Assembly: GCF_024868665.1 (NCBI RefSeq)
Contig: NC_079900.1
Coordinates: 18,971,319 to 19,035,318, forward strand
Reading direction: 5' to 3'
Source of the DNA: Triplophysa rosa
Taxonomy: Eukaryota; Chordata; Actinopteri; Cypriniformes; Nemacheilidae
Length of the DNA: 64,000 nucleotides
Numbering within the stretch: the stretch's first letter is position 1; each line of letters starts with the position of its first letter. The notes beneath the pieces were generated by a model. That model was not told the origin of the DNA. It was given only the letters and a program-made list of their open reading frames with translations, and did not search any database. Shown piece by piece: positions 52,810 through 64,000 of the stretch. The position numbers and the translations under genes were made by a program.

Positions 52810-55800
52810 AAGAATACATGCATGGTTTTTGGTTATTCTTGTGCTTTGTATTTATTTATTGACTTATTTCATTTGAAATTTTATAGTTGAAGATATATTA
52901 TCGCTTTTCCGTTTTCTTCCAATGCTGTGATGCTTCAGTCTTTGTCCTGCTTGGTTTTACCTTGAGTTACAAAGTAACGGGACCGCGGTGGGGATTTAAA
53001 CCGGATTTATTTCAGCTTTTGCAATTGTGTTACTTGTTACGGGAGGTAAACTTGCATTCATTTGAAGATCATTCTCAGTTCTTCGTTATTATTGCCATAT
53101 GGCATTTGTATGGCATATTTTCGTGGGAAGCGCGCACAATGCTTTTAGGAGTGTGACGCAAGTGTTATAGTAGTTCAGATAAACACAATATTTAATATGA
53201 TAGCTACATTGATATTGACCAAAAATCATTTTATTATGTAAAGTTGGGTTATTTAGCTTTTTCCAGGATAGCCAAGCCAGGTAATAAAACCCCGTTTTGT
53301 ATTTGATCTGTTATAATAAAAACGATCAGACGTACGGTTAAATCAGTGCTAATGGCGGTTAGGGGTAAATTCTTCATTAAATAAAAGCCCCGTGACTGAC
53401 GTGACTCTGGGGAGAGGGTGGGACTGCTCGAGTTCTTCATGACTTCCAGATGTTCATCACTTTGCAGCAGTGGCTTTGAATTCATGCTTCGTCCTTCCTT
53501 CATTTGGCTGCCCAGAAACTGTTAAGTTGTACCACGTGCGCTTGGTTGTTTTCTTACACTGTTTGTGCAACTGTGATTTGAATTATCGTGTTAAAGATTA
53601 TCTCCTCAAATATGCGTTTTTATCAAAAAGGGAGGGAAAGATCAATATTTAGCTCAGGGTCTTCTTGTTTTTACAAACCATTTATTACATTGTGTTAGTT
53701 TATATAGTTTCCTTTTAGGCAATTTGCGTTTTTCTTTAGTAGATTTCATTTAGAACTTTGCATTCAGACTCTCAATATAAATGCGACTGTTTTGATCTGG
53801 TTACTTTCATCATTGCTTATAACTAACAGTTAGTATAAACAGCTTGTAAAGCGGTTGTATGATTTAGTTCTGCGCACAACAGGAGCGCGCGGCGGTGGAA
53901 TGCGTGTCGTTTGGCGCGCGGGGTGAAGCCGTGGAATTTCTCGCGCAAGAATGCGCGGCTGTAAACCCCGTTTGTACGACGGGCCACACGCTGGGCGTCT
54001 AATGTTGTTTGCAAAACCAATGAAATTAAGCCGCATGGCCACCAGAATCAAACGTTTTTAACTTGTTGTCGTTGTTGACCTTCTCCTGCGTTTGACTGAC
54101 ATTCTCAAGATCTCAATTGTTTCTCCTTGACATCAATGAGATTAAAGGGAGACCAAATGGAGAGTATTCTGCTTATTTATTTAGATAGCCTATAGTGAGA
54201 AAAAGACAGTACTCGGGTCTTTTAAACTTAGTTTGAACTATTTTCATCAAATTCATCCATATCCAAGTTGTCTGGATGATGCTATACTGGATATTGGATT
54301 AACCTTTTTAAATCTCTATGATTTTACTGTATAGGTAAACAACTGTCTTGAGTCTTTATTTCTCCATAAGGAATTATTTAAGCAACATCTGAAGCCAAGT
54401 TATTATTTACCAGATGAATTAGATCTCCATTATTTGTCCTGAGCTATGAAACGGCATCGAAACAAATGTTCTTAAATGTGGACTTGTATGACGTACCAAG
54501 CTAAAAAAACATTCTCAGCAATTTTATAGGATGTCTTGTTCACGCTACCTTATCCAATGCAGTGAGCATTATTCTGTTTGATAGGTGTGTAACTCCGACT
54601 GTCGCTTGTTCAGTTCAGGCTGTCACTAATGTGCAATTCATCGTACAAAATGCCAACAATGATCAAGGACACAAAGAGTCACCATCAACAGTTAATGGAA
54701 AGAAATTGAATAAAAAATGCTCCTGATGTTTCATGCTCATCAGAAGGCCATTACTGTATGCATGCTTGTTTTGTCGAGAATGGTCATTTCAAAGCGATCG
54801 ATAGCCTCATTTTTTTACTGTTTGACAGTAACTTTGGAGCTTGCTATCATAGTTACTCTGCAAAAGTTTTGCTTTCCACTTGAATAACCTGGAACCTGTA
54901 AATGTTCCCCTGCCCCGGTCTAGTCATGAAATCTGCTTTCTTTTCCCTTTGTTTACATTACCAAGCAGAGTCTGACTATGCCCCTCCACAGCTGCTCCGA
55001 CCGCGGTGATGCATTGGCACCCCTTGAACACTTGTGAACCTAATCGTCGTTGCATGACGCTACGCTTACAACACGTCTCTTTCTCCTATGCTTTTATATT
55101 TCCACCCCTCCGATGATCCCCCTCAATCCCTCCTTTCACAGGAATTTGCCTTGAATTCGTTCTCGGAGGGGTAAATTTGGATGTCTGTGGTGATTCCTGT
55201 TGCCTAACTCCACCCTGCGGGCCATTTCCTCTCGGAGGTCGGCACAATGACCAATGGCGTTGCGCCGTGTGTTTGTTCTTCTCCCGCTCCGGCCGTAACG
55301 TGAGTGGGGAGAGGCCCCTCCCAGGGCCTTGAGCTTTGGCTTCAGCCCATGGTGTTTCTGTAGATGCAGTATGTTTCTCCAAACCACTCCCTAATGTAAA
55401 AAAAAGCACCATATGTGCTGGGCATGCTGTCTTCGGTGGCAGGACGGACGGTTTCCACCTGTCTAAGGACTGAAACACAGCGAGCCTGAATGAAGGTCTG
55501 TTACATAAGATCTAACTCAGGTGGGCCAGATCAGGTCATGGCATTGTCGCTGTTTGTCGTGTACATCACTCATTCGTCTGTGATTGGATATCGACAAGAT
55601 CTGTTATCACTTTAACAGCTTTGGACCACCAATGGAGATATTCCCAACAGAGTTGCATCTATCCTACAGTGGCATGTCCTTCACCATATGTCATGTATTT
55701 ATTTCTACATGTGTTGAATGGGAGCTGCATAGACACACAATATGTAGAGATAAATTAGGCCTGTATGCATTATTTTAACTGTCGGGACTGAGGGTTGTTG

Positions 55801-56730
55801 AATTATTTGACTTCCTTACTTCAAAGACACGGCACAGTTCCCTCTTTGTCTGTTGGCTTTCTTGAGTGCTCAGAGGAATGCATGGAAAAAATCACAATCT
55901 TCACAGGCAAGTCTCTTAAATCTGTTTAGAGAGATCATTGCATTATTCGATACAGAGTTTTCTTAAACCTCATCTGTTGTGCTTTATTTTGCATATGGTC
56001 AGCAAAGAGCGCAAAACCTAAAGCCAATGGTATTCGCTATGACTCACACTGGGACTTTCTTTCTCTAAAAGCAGTCTGGAGATTTCACTGTGAAAGTATT
56101 TTTCGCTCTGGACATTTCCGTTTAAAAATCACGCTTTGCATCTTTTGGTGATCCTTCCTTTTGCAGACCTACACCCCTTTGTCTCCCTCTTCCTTCTCTC
56201 TTTCTAGCTTGTTTTTCTCTCTATTTTAATACTTACTTTCTTTGTCTCTCTCTCTTTTTTCCCTCCATAATCCCTCCCTGGTTTTTTCTGTCTTTCGCCC
56301 TGGCTGGGAGGAAGTGACCGACTCATTTCTGGGTCTTTGGGGAATTGCAGCTCCCTTCCTGTAACTCTTTCTGAACCTGAACTCATACACCGTACCTACA
56401 GTTGTTTTTCATGACTCATTGCACCCCTAACGACCCTCATGTAGTTATTCATCTCTCATTCGGTTGTGAACTTTTGTTGAGTAATTGTTTGATATGGGTT
56501 CATGTGTGGTTGGAAGGGAGCATTTGCATGGTCTTTTTTCAAACGACAATGTAATGTTGTCAAAAGAAATGAGACATCACATCTGTCCGCCATTCCTGCT
56601 CCTAAACCTGTGGTGAGCATGTCCATGAAAACGTAACAGATTACGGTAAGGCCAGTCCCCGTTTTTGTTTTCCAGAAAGAATCGAACTCTCAGCAGTGGG
56701 CGAGCGAGAACCATTACGTGTGTTTTAAAG

Positions 56731-56786
<56 letters not shown>

Positions 56787-57570
56787 ATCCATTCCTCCCA
56801 GCTCTATATTAAAACCAGCTGTGGAGTTTAGGGCTGAATGAATGGCTCTTTGTGATTTGGCTGTCACTCCTGTATAAAGCTCTGTTTCTTTCTGCCTCTA
56901 TATATTGGCATGACAAAAGTGTTAGAACAATGTAACCTAATGTTCCCACTATGACGCTGTTACTCAATAAAAACATATTCGCCAGGACTGCAGAAATGCA
57001 CTATAAAAGAACATACACTTGACACTTCAGATGGTGGGCTTAAACGTAGAAATAGAAATCGTTGATATCCAAGAGTGTATTTTTGAGGATCATTATCCAG
57101 TGATGGAAATAAACCGAAGCACACAGGCACACAGTTGGTTAAAGTGAGTACTGGTTTTGAGGAATTCTTTGAGGTGCAGTGGAGGTCTGTGATGGTTTTG
57201 GGTGTCATATATTCCTGGTGTCCAGCAGGGGTGTGTCTGTTTCTCTGGGTTTAGGCGGGTGACTCAGGAGAACCAGAACGCATTGCTCACAGTGCAGAGC
57301 TTTCCCAGGCTCAAGGGGATTTGCCAAGTAACATGTTGTTGTGGTTGGGGGAGACGATGGGCGTGTTGTAATGGTAAGCAATGATGAGAGAGAGCCAGGA
57401 CGAGTTGGTCCCTCGTTTTTTTTTTTTTTGAGCAGCAGTCATGAGGAGTGGCTCCTCTTGTGTTCGACCCAACCATCGAAAATGATGGGTGTGGCCAAAA
57501 TCATGCAAAGAATCTGCCAACGTTACTCATGATGTGAGCCGATGTGTAAACATATCGTCATTTTTCCCGT
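52810..57570. other. presumed kank2 intron, no gene seen
   Basis: No coding exon was recognised. The region contains a CpG-rich patch at about 53870-53990, a TC-rich stretch at 56160-56280 and a (TC)n microsatellite at 56732-56782. The CpG patch gives arginine-rich frames in two phases but no known domain. Confidence 0.45.
56732..56782. repeat. (TC)n microsatellite
   Basis: About 25 TC units, between the candidate kank2 5' exons. Confidence 0.9.
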
Positions 57571-57573
57571 TAG

Positions 57574-57668
57574 GATTTTGGTGGCACCGTTAAGACGCTG
57601 GAATCGTACGAGGAGGGAGGAGAACCTGAGCGAGGAGGTCGGGGAAGAGAGACCAGCATTGCAGCGCA
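57574..57668 (+). other. kank2: candidate non-coding 5' exon of kank2
   Basis: A 95-nt segment lies between a strong acceptor (tttttcccgttag) and a strong donor (GCA/gtgagt). It is GC-rich against AT-rich flanks and contains no ATG, as expected of an internal 5' UTR exon. It lies 5.4 kb before the kank2 ATG exon. It could be a chance splice-site pair. Confidence 0.35.
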
Positions 57669-57669
57669 G

Positions 57670-58555
57670 TGAGTTATTTATTTGAAGCTATCAATGGCTA
57701 TCTTTAGACAAGATACAAATGACAGAATGCGTTTAAGCAGTCAATTTATTTCTAGTTTGTAGATAAGGACCTCAAATTCCATGAAACAGCCAAGAAAAAT
57801 GAAGCGGCTTGTTCACGATGGACCTTGAATTTCACACGCTGATAAAGTGACCTTTGAACATTGCCGCAAATCAAAACTTACCAGCCCTCGACGTTTATCA
57901 GACCCACGCAAAATAATGATCAGACGTTCTCCTTGACACGTTTTCATAATATGACACAGAGTTACAGGAATTGTGTTGTATTTTTCAAGTTTTTAATGAG
58001 GCCTTCTCCGAAAATAGTGCAGATTCATACAAGCCACCAAGCTTTCCAAAGTCGTAGGGGTGTAAGATTCTCTACATCCTCTTTTACCCTTGATTGCTAA
58101 TCTTAATAATTTTGGTGTTGGGTGGGGGAGACCCTGGAGGCAGGAGATGTTAACTTCCTCCGCTCTGGAATGTAAAGCAAGGCACGTTTGGAGAGAGGTA
58201 CCGAGAGAGGGGCATGAGTTTAGGGCAACGCATTCCTTCCAGAGGGTTAGGGTAGAGACTGGCTGTACTGGTAAGCTCTGCAGGCGTGCCAATGAGAAAT
58301 GGCAGAGGGCTGATGGGGAGGGAGGCACACTGTGTTCTGTTCACTGTCAACTCAATGGAACACTGTTTATGAGCAGACAAAGAGGGTGGAAGGTCACCAC
58401 CATACATGAACACATGCCTTTACGCAGCAGTGGCCAGTGCAGCCCTGTTCTTCAGCAGGAGAGGGTGGATATGGTGGGCTTCAGGATAAGGATTGTTCTG
58501 GAGCATGAGACACAACGTTGAAACAAAATGCCAAAGTAGCTACTTTAAGGAACTA
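57670..58555. other. presumed kank2 intron, unique GC-richer segment
   Basis: Sequence at about 58100-58510 is less AT-rich and gives overlapping 143- and 111-codon frames on opposite strands. Neither has a recognisable domain, and I see no supporting splice pattern. It could be regulatory. Confidence 0.4.
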
Positions 58556-58579
58556 TATGTGCAATTTTTGCATTAAAAA

Positions 58580-59515
58580 AAATGGCTGCTCTCCTTCTGA
58601 AACCTTGTCTCTCCATATTTGCTGATTTTTTTTATTTTTTTCCATAAATCATTATTTTTAGTTACTCCTTTTATTTGTCACTGTGATTTGCAAAAATACA
58701 ACCAATGAAAAGAATTAAAAAGTGTTTGGCAACTTTGACAACACAGTATTAAATCATTTAAAGGGGTCATATGGCGGGAACACGTGTTTTTCTGTGTCTT
58801 TGGTGAGTTATAAGTCGCCCATGCATGTATTAGACACGTAAAATTGCAAAAATGAAAGTGTGGGAACAAAAGATGCATTCTATCTAAAAGCGAATGCTCA
58901 CCCAGACCTGCCTGAAACGCCTCGTGTAACCACACCCCCACAAATCTACCTCAGTTCGTGGTACAGAGGCGTTACATTTCCATCACACGCTTGCAGTATT
59001 CGACCAATCACTACACACTGGTTAACTGGCCAATCATAGCACACCTCGCTTTTCAGAGCGATGAACTTTGTTGAAAATCAGCGCGTTTCAGAGAGGTGGG
59101 GCAAAGAGGAGATACAAACAATCACGGTATGTGGAAAATACAGCGTTTTTGAACCTTAAATCGTGTATACACATTGCATTACATCTAAAACAAACGATAA
59201 TTTTTGTTTTAGCCGTGTCATATGATCCCTTTTAAATGTACTGTGTGTATGTATTGAACTGTAAAAAAAATTAAGTAAGAAAACGGATACAGTACTGGCA
59301 GAAAATGACCAGTACATTTTCCTTTATTTTACGGACATTTCCGTTAATGCGAAAAAGCAATTTAATGCAGTGCAAAATGTAAAATACAGGTAAAACAACT
59401 GTAAAAATGAATACGGAAAATTTCTGCATATTAATACAGTATGTTGTGCACTATTTTTACGCATTTTTTTAGAGTGTGGCAATAAGAGGTTTCGGAAGGA
59501 CAGCGGCGATATCCA
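58580..59515. repeat. MITE family Q, inverted copy split by later insertions
   Basis: The left part (cataaatcattatttttagt, tttggcaactttgacaacac) and right end (ggtttcggaaggacagcggc) match the inverse of 28963-29195. The family D element at 58758-59235 and a ctgtaaaaa-type segment (about 59255-59475) lie inside it. Confidence 0.5.
58758..59235. mobile_element. TTAA-flanked MITE, family D copy 3
   Basis: TTAA-AGGGGTCATATGG at the left and CATATGATCCCTT-TTAA at the right. It is about 480 bp, intermediate between the full copy at 32947 and the deleted copy at 18181. Confidence 0.75.
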
Positions 59516-59703
59516 AAAACCACTGGTAGATTGTTATATATTTTGTTTTTCTTGTTTACTTTACTACTCTACTTACATTATTCCAACTGTTACCAAAAAT
59601 CTAGAGAATTAACAATTTTAACCAAGGATATGTCCCTCCTCATTGTGGGAAGATGGACACTTGTCAGTGGCATCATGTCCACATTATCCTCGGTTTCCGC
59701 TTT

Positions 59704-59880
59704 TTACTCTTGAGTCCGGTAAGACGGATTTCCATCAGCAGTAGAAGTGAAGACAACAACTCCCATCATTCCACACTCCTTCAAGTCATCATCAGGCTCC
59801 ACCTTAATTATTGTTTTGCAACCTTTAGCATTGAAATTTACATATTCTTCCTTTAAACCATTTTCGTCAAGGGTCGCCAT
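59704..59880 (-). other. 58-codon minus-strand ORF, unrecognised
   Basis: The frame begins MATLDENGLKEEYVNF and contains the acidic stretch IIKVEPDDDLKEC, ending in a TAA at 59704-59706. Segments such as IKVEPDDD occur near the N terminus of zinc-finger or transposon-derived proteins, but no domain is identifiable. It may be a decayed first exon or chance. Confidence 0.15.
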
Positions 59881-60178
59881 CACAATGTTAATGTTTTGAG
59901 TATTTTGTAACATGTTGTTATGTGGTTTCTAAAAAAATTCTGGACGGTTGCATGTTGTTTGCGGATGTTTTGGGTGTTGCTAACTGGCTAACTCCAAAGT
60001 GTCCACCCCGTGTCTAGACGATATTCTGTTGTCTAAATTCGTCTTGGGTTCCTCCTTGAATGTACGTCTATTGGATTGTTTTCCATTTTATCTGCTGCCA
60101 GGCATAAATCATACATCAGGATAGCACACCACTCCTCAAGAAAAGATAGATATTTGAAGCATCATTCATGTTTGTACC

Positions 60179-60496
60179 TTAAAGTGAAAGTTCACCCAAA
60201 AATGAAAATTCTGTCTTCATTTACACCCTCTTGACATTTCAAACCTGTTTGACTTTCTTGCTTCCGCAGAACACAAAAGAAGGTATTTTGAACAAAGTTG
60301 GTAACCGAACAGCACTGGACCCCATTCACTTCTATTGTATGGACACAAAACCAATGCAAGGGGGCCGGTTAACAACATTCTTCAAAATATCTTCTTTCGT
60401 GTTCTGCAGGAGAAAGAAAGTCAAACAGGTTTGAAATGACAAGAGGGTGAGTAAATGATGACAGAACTTTTATTTTGGGGTGAACTATAACTTTAA
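60179..60496. mobile_element. family A MITE copy 8
   Basis: TTAA-AGTGAAAGTTCACCC at the left and GGGGTGAACTATAACT-TTAA at the right, with an imperfect palindrome between. Confidence 0.73.
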
Positions 60497-61344
60497 GCAG
60501 CTTTGTACACATGATGATTATACACAAATGTTTGATTCTGAACGTCAGGGGTTCATCTTAGCAAGCAACACTATTGAAAAGAATAGAGCAGCATGGATTT
60601 GAATCGAAGGAGTGTCTTTATGAGACAGTGGAGGTGTTGTTGGTGTGTGCCTTTAACACTTAGTGTATTTCTAATTATGGCTCATCAAGCGTCCCCCTGT
60701 CAACACCCTCCCCAGCACTGACGCTTTTCACACGTGTGTACACACAGCATGCACGCACGCACAAACACACACACATTTCCTTAAGGGAACTCAACAGACA
60801 TTTTAGTGTTTTTAATTTAAAACAAATCAATGTGCTTTGATCAAATATTTTGGCTTTGTGTGGCATTATTTTTGCATTTTATATAGGAGAGAAATAGAGA
60901 GTGAATGCGAGCAAGGAGCACCCAGTCGGCAAAAGATTTCATTTTGTCAACTTTAGGTCTACAAAATACCACATTAGTTCAGTCAGTGTTTCCGAATGCC
61001 CTACTTTCCCTCAAACAGGCAAGAACATAAACAGACTCAGAGGGTCATGAGATTAGACAGAGGGGGAAAGTTTCGGTTTGAGGCAGCGAGGGTTCTGACT
61101 ATGAGCTAAAATGACAAAAGCAGTTCTCTGTGAGATCCATCTTGAGCTTAAGCTAAACTAAAAAGCTCTGGGGTAAATTCACTAAGAATGAATCTGGTGA
61201 GATGGTCGCTTGTACATGCTGTCTGAGCTGTTATAACACCCTGGAATTATGCAAAATAGGTAAGGGTGCAAAAACACGCCGCCAAATGTGACGCCAAACC
61301 CAATTTGCATGCGACAGGTTGCAAAAATGCTAAAAATTTGCCTA

Positions 61345-61730
61345 AATGCGCAGTTCACCCTCCCAAAAAATACTTTCCTCACTTACATAAAATTTGTCTG
61401 TATAAAAGTTATTTGGAAGAATGCTTATAACCAAAGTTCTTGGCCACCATTGTCTACCATAGTAGGAAAAATTATTATTATTTTTTTTTGTTCTGTTGAA
61501 CACAAAAGAAGATATTTTGAAGAATGTTGAAAAGCAAACAGTTCTGGGGCACTTTTGACTATCATTGTAATTTTTCCTACTATAGTAGTCAATGGGTCCA
61601 AGAACTGTTTGGTTACAAGCATTCGTCCAAATATCGCGTGCAACCAAACAAAATCTATACAGATTTGGAACAACTAGAGAGTGAGTAATTCATGACAGAA
61701 ATGTCATTTATGTGTGAACTATCCCTTTAA
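61345..61730. mobile_element. family A MITE copy 9
   Basis: The left end is eroded (gcgcagttcaccctcccaaa) and the right end is TGTGTGAACTATCCCT-TTAA. The centre carries an internal inverted duplication (accaaagttcttggccacca / ccaagaactgtttggttac). Confidence 0.65.
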
Positions 61731-62585
61731 GAACACAGCATATCTGGATATGTGTTAACTTATATATATCATGATCAATAGAAAACCTACAATGTTTTGC
61801 ACGAAAAAATGACCTTTACTGGTATTTCAGCCTATTTAGCTCAAGGTTAAACTGTGTTGTGGGTGGTTGGTTAATAACACTGTACTGTGCACAAAAAGTG
61901 TCACAAATGCTGCATGATTTCACTCTACTGTCTGCTAATATGCTTTGAATGTTGGGAACAGAGATAACCCATGTCCACTGCCAGCCTACAGACTGCTAAA
62001 GCACACAGCACCCCCCGCCCTCACTAACTGACCTAGAAAGTTAATCTTTGGCAAAGAGACACACCAACCGAGATGCACTGTGGATAAAAAGAGAACAACA
62101 AGATAAAGAGAGAGAGAGAGGAATACTATTTGGGTAACATCCACACACTCATTGCATCGGTTTCATTTTGTTTAACTGATTTAGGGCTGGAATGCTTTGC
62201 TTCAGTTGAAATGGGCAACCGAGAGAGCGGAAGAAGGAAGTGCAGTCAGCTGCTATCTCCAGATCATCAGCTGACACATAAATAAGGGAGGGAAAAGTAG
62301 ATAGAAAGCATGGAAAAACTGTGGGAGAAAAGGAATGGGCGATAGTGCCTTTGTCTGTACCTCAATTCTGAGAAGCACAGAGTGCGTATTCAGATGATTC
62401 CTAATAAGGCTGTAACTAGAAGCTCAGTTGACCGCCAGGCAACGTTCCCTTGTTTTTTCTCTCCTTCAAACAAGAAGAGCAGAAACAAACTGAAACCGAC
62501 CAGGCAAACTCTGGCAGAGCATAAAGCAGCGCAAGTGGGTTTGAATTTAACACCAAAGGAAGCCATAACAAAGTGCTTGGTGGTC

Positions 62586-62876
62586 TTAAACACAGACACC
62601 CAAAAATGACATTTCTGTCATTGTTTATTCAACCTCGTGTTGTTCCATCCCTGTATGACTCTTTCTTCTGTGAAAGACAAAAGGAGATATTTTTAGAAAT
62701 GGTTTTGTATCCATACAATGCCAGTGTCAATGGGGGCCAGTGTTGTTTGGTTACCAACATTCTTCAAAATATCTCCTTTTGTGTTCTGCAGAAGAAAGAA
62801 AATCATACAAGTTTGGAATGACATAAGGATGAATAAATGATGCAAGAATTCCCATTTTTGCATGAACTCTGCCTTT
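62586..62876. mobile_element. family A MITE copy 10 (diverged)
   Basis: TTAA near 62586, then acccaaaaatgacatttctg; the right end is cccatttttgcatgaactct. It lies about 160 bp before the intron's 3' portion leading to the kank2 ATG exon. Confidence 0.58.
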
Positions 62877-63066
62877 ATTTCTACATGAGCCAATTTTTTT
62901 TGGTTTCAACAAACACAAAAGTTGTGTTGTGTACGGCGACCTTTTAAGACAGTTGGCAATTGTTTAACTGTGAGGCAAATGAACTGCACAAGATGACCCT
63001 CAGCGGTTGTACAATCACTTACAGTATCACTCTTGTCTAGGAGAGATTGGCTGGTGAAAGACAATC

Positions 63067-64000
<934 letters not shown>

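Noticed and set aside
58090..58521. 143-codon plus-strand ORF before kank2
   Set aside because: No homology recognised, no splice support, and overlapping open frames on the other strand.

Overview
The window is vertebrate DNA, almost certainly from a cyprinid-type teleost. The coding sequence is broken into many short GT-AG exons that encode vertebrate proteins. The non-coding DNA is crowded with short palindromic DNA transposons and tRNA-derived SINEs of the kinds that dominate zebrafish and carp genomes. There is no bacterial, phage or CRISPR content. I cannot name the species.

Layout. Bases 1-10.4 kb are intergenic: I find no convincing gene, only repeats and some GC-rich unique sequence. 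From 10.4 to about 51.8 kb lies one complete plus-strand gene, dock6 (dedicator of cytokinesis 6, a Rac/Cdc42 exchange factor). I traced 50 coding exons whose splice phases all agree; their total of 6345 nt is divisible by three and gives 2114 residues. The DHR1 domain is in exons 15-19 and the catalytic DHR2 domain in exons 40-49. Two in-frame cassette exons (23 and 24), a 15-nt microexon (43) and one apparent GC-AG intron (intron 12) stand out.

Inside dock6 intron 14, on the opposite strand (22,850-24,009), is a small four-exon gene for a secreted 188-residue coiled-coil protein with no fibrinogen domain. Its position and sequence match ANGPTL8, the lipoprotein-lipase regulator nested in DOCK6 in mammals. 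It has its own TATA box.

Downstream on the plus strand is the 5' part of kank2 (coding start 63,067, running off the window at 64,000), preceded by at least one likely non-coding 5' exon. The order dock6 / nested angptl8 / kank2 matches human 19p13 and parallels the ohnologous DOCK7 / ANGPTL3 / KANK4 region. This, with the KANK2-type N terminus, is why I call the main gene dock6 rather than dock7.

The introns and intergenic DNA hold many mobile elements. At least five families of non-autonomous elements are flanked by TTAA (piggyBac-like target choice). Three elements carry exact 8-bp target duplications (hAT-like). In two cases one element sits inside another and a second, intact copy in the window shows the state before insertion. 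I did not find a radically new system. The most interesting points are the fish angptl8-like nested gene, the cassette exons shared with DOCK7, the GC-AG intron, the crowded ATGs at the dock6 start, and an inverted repeat pair bracketing dock6 exons 32-36.
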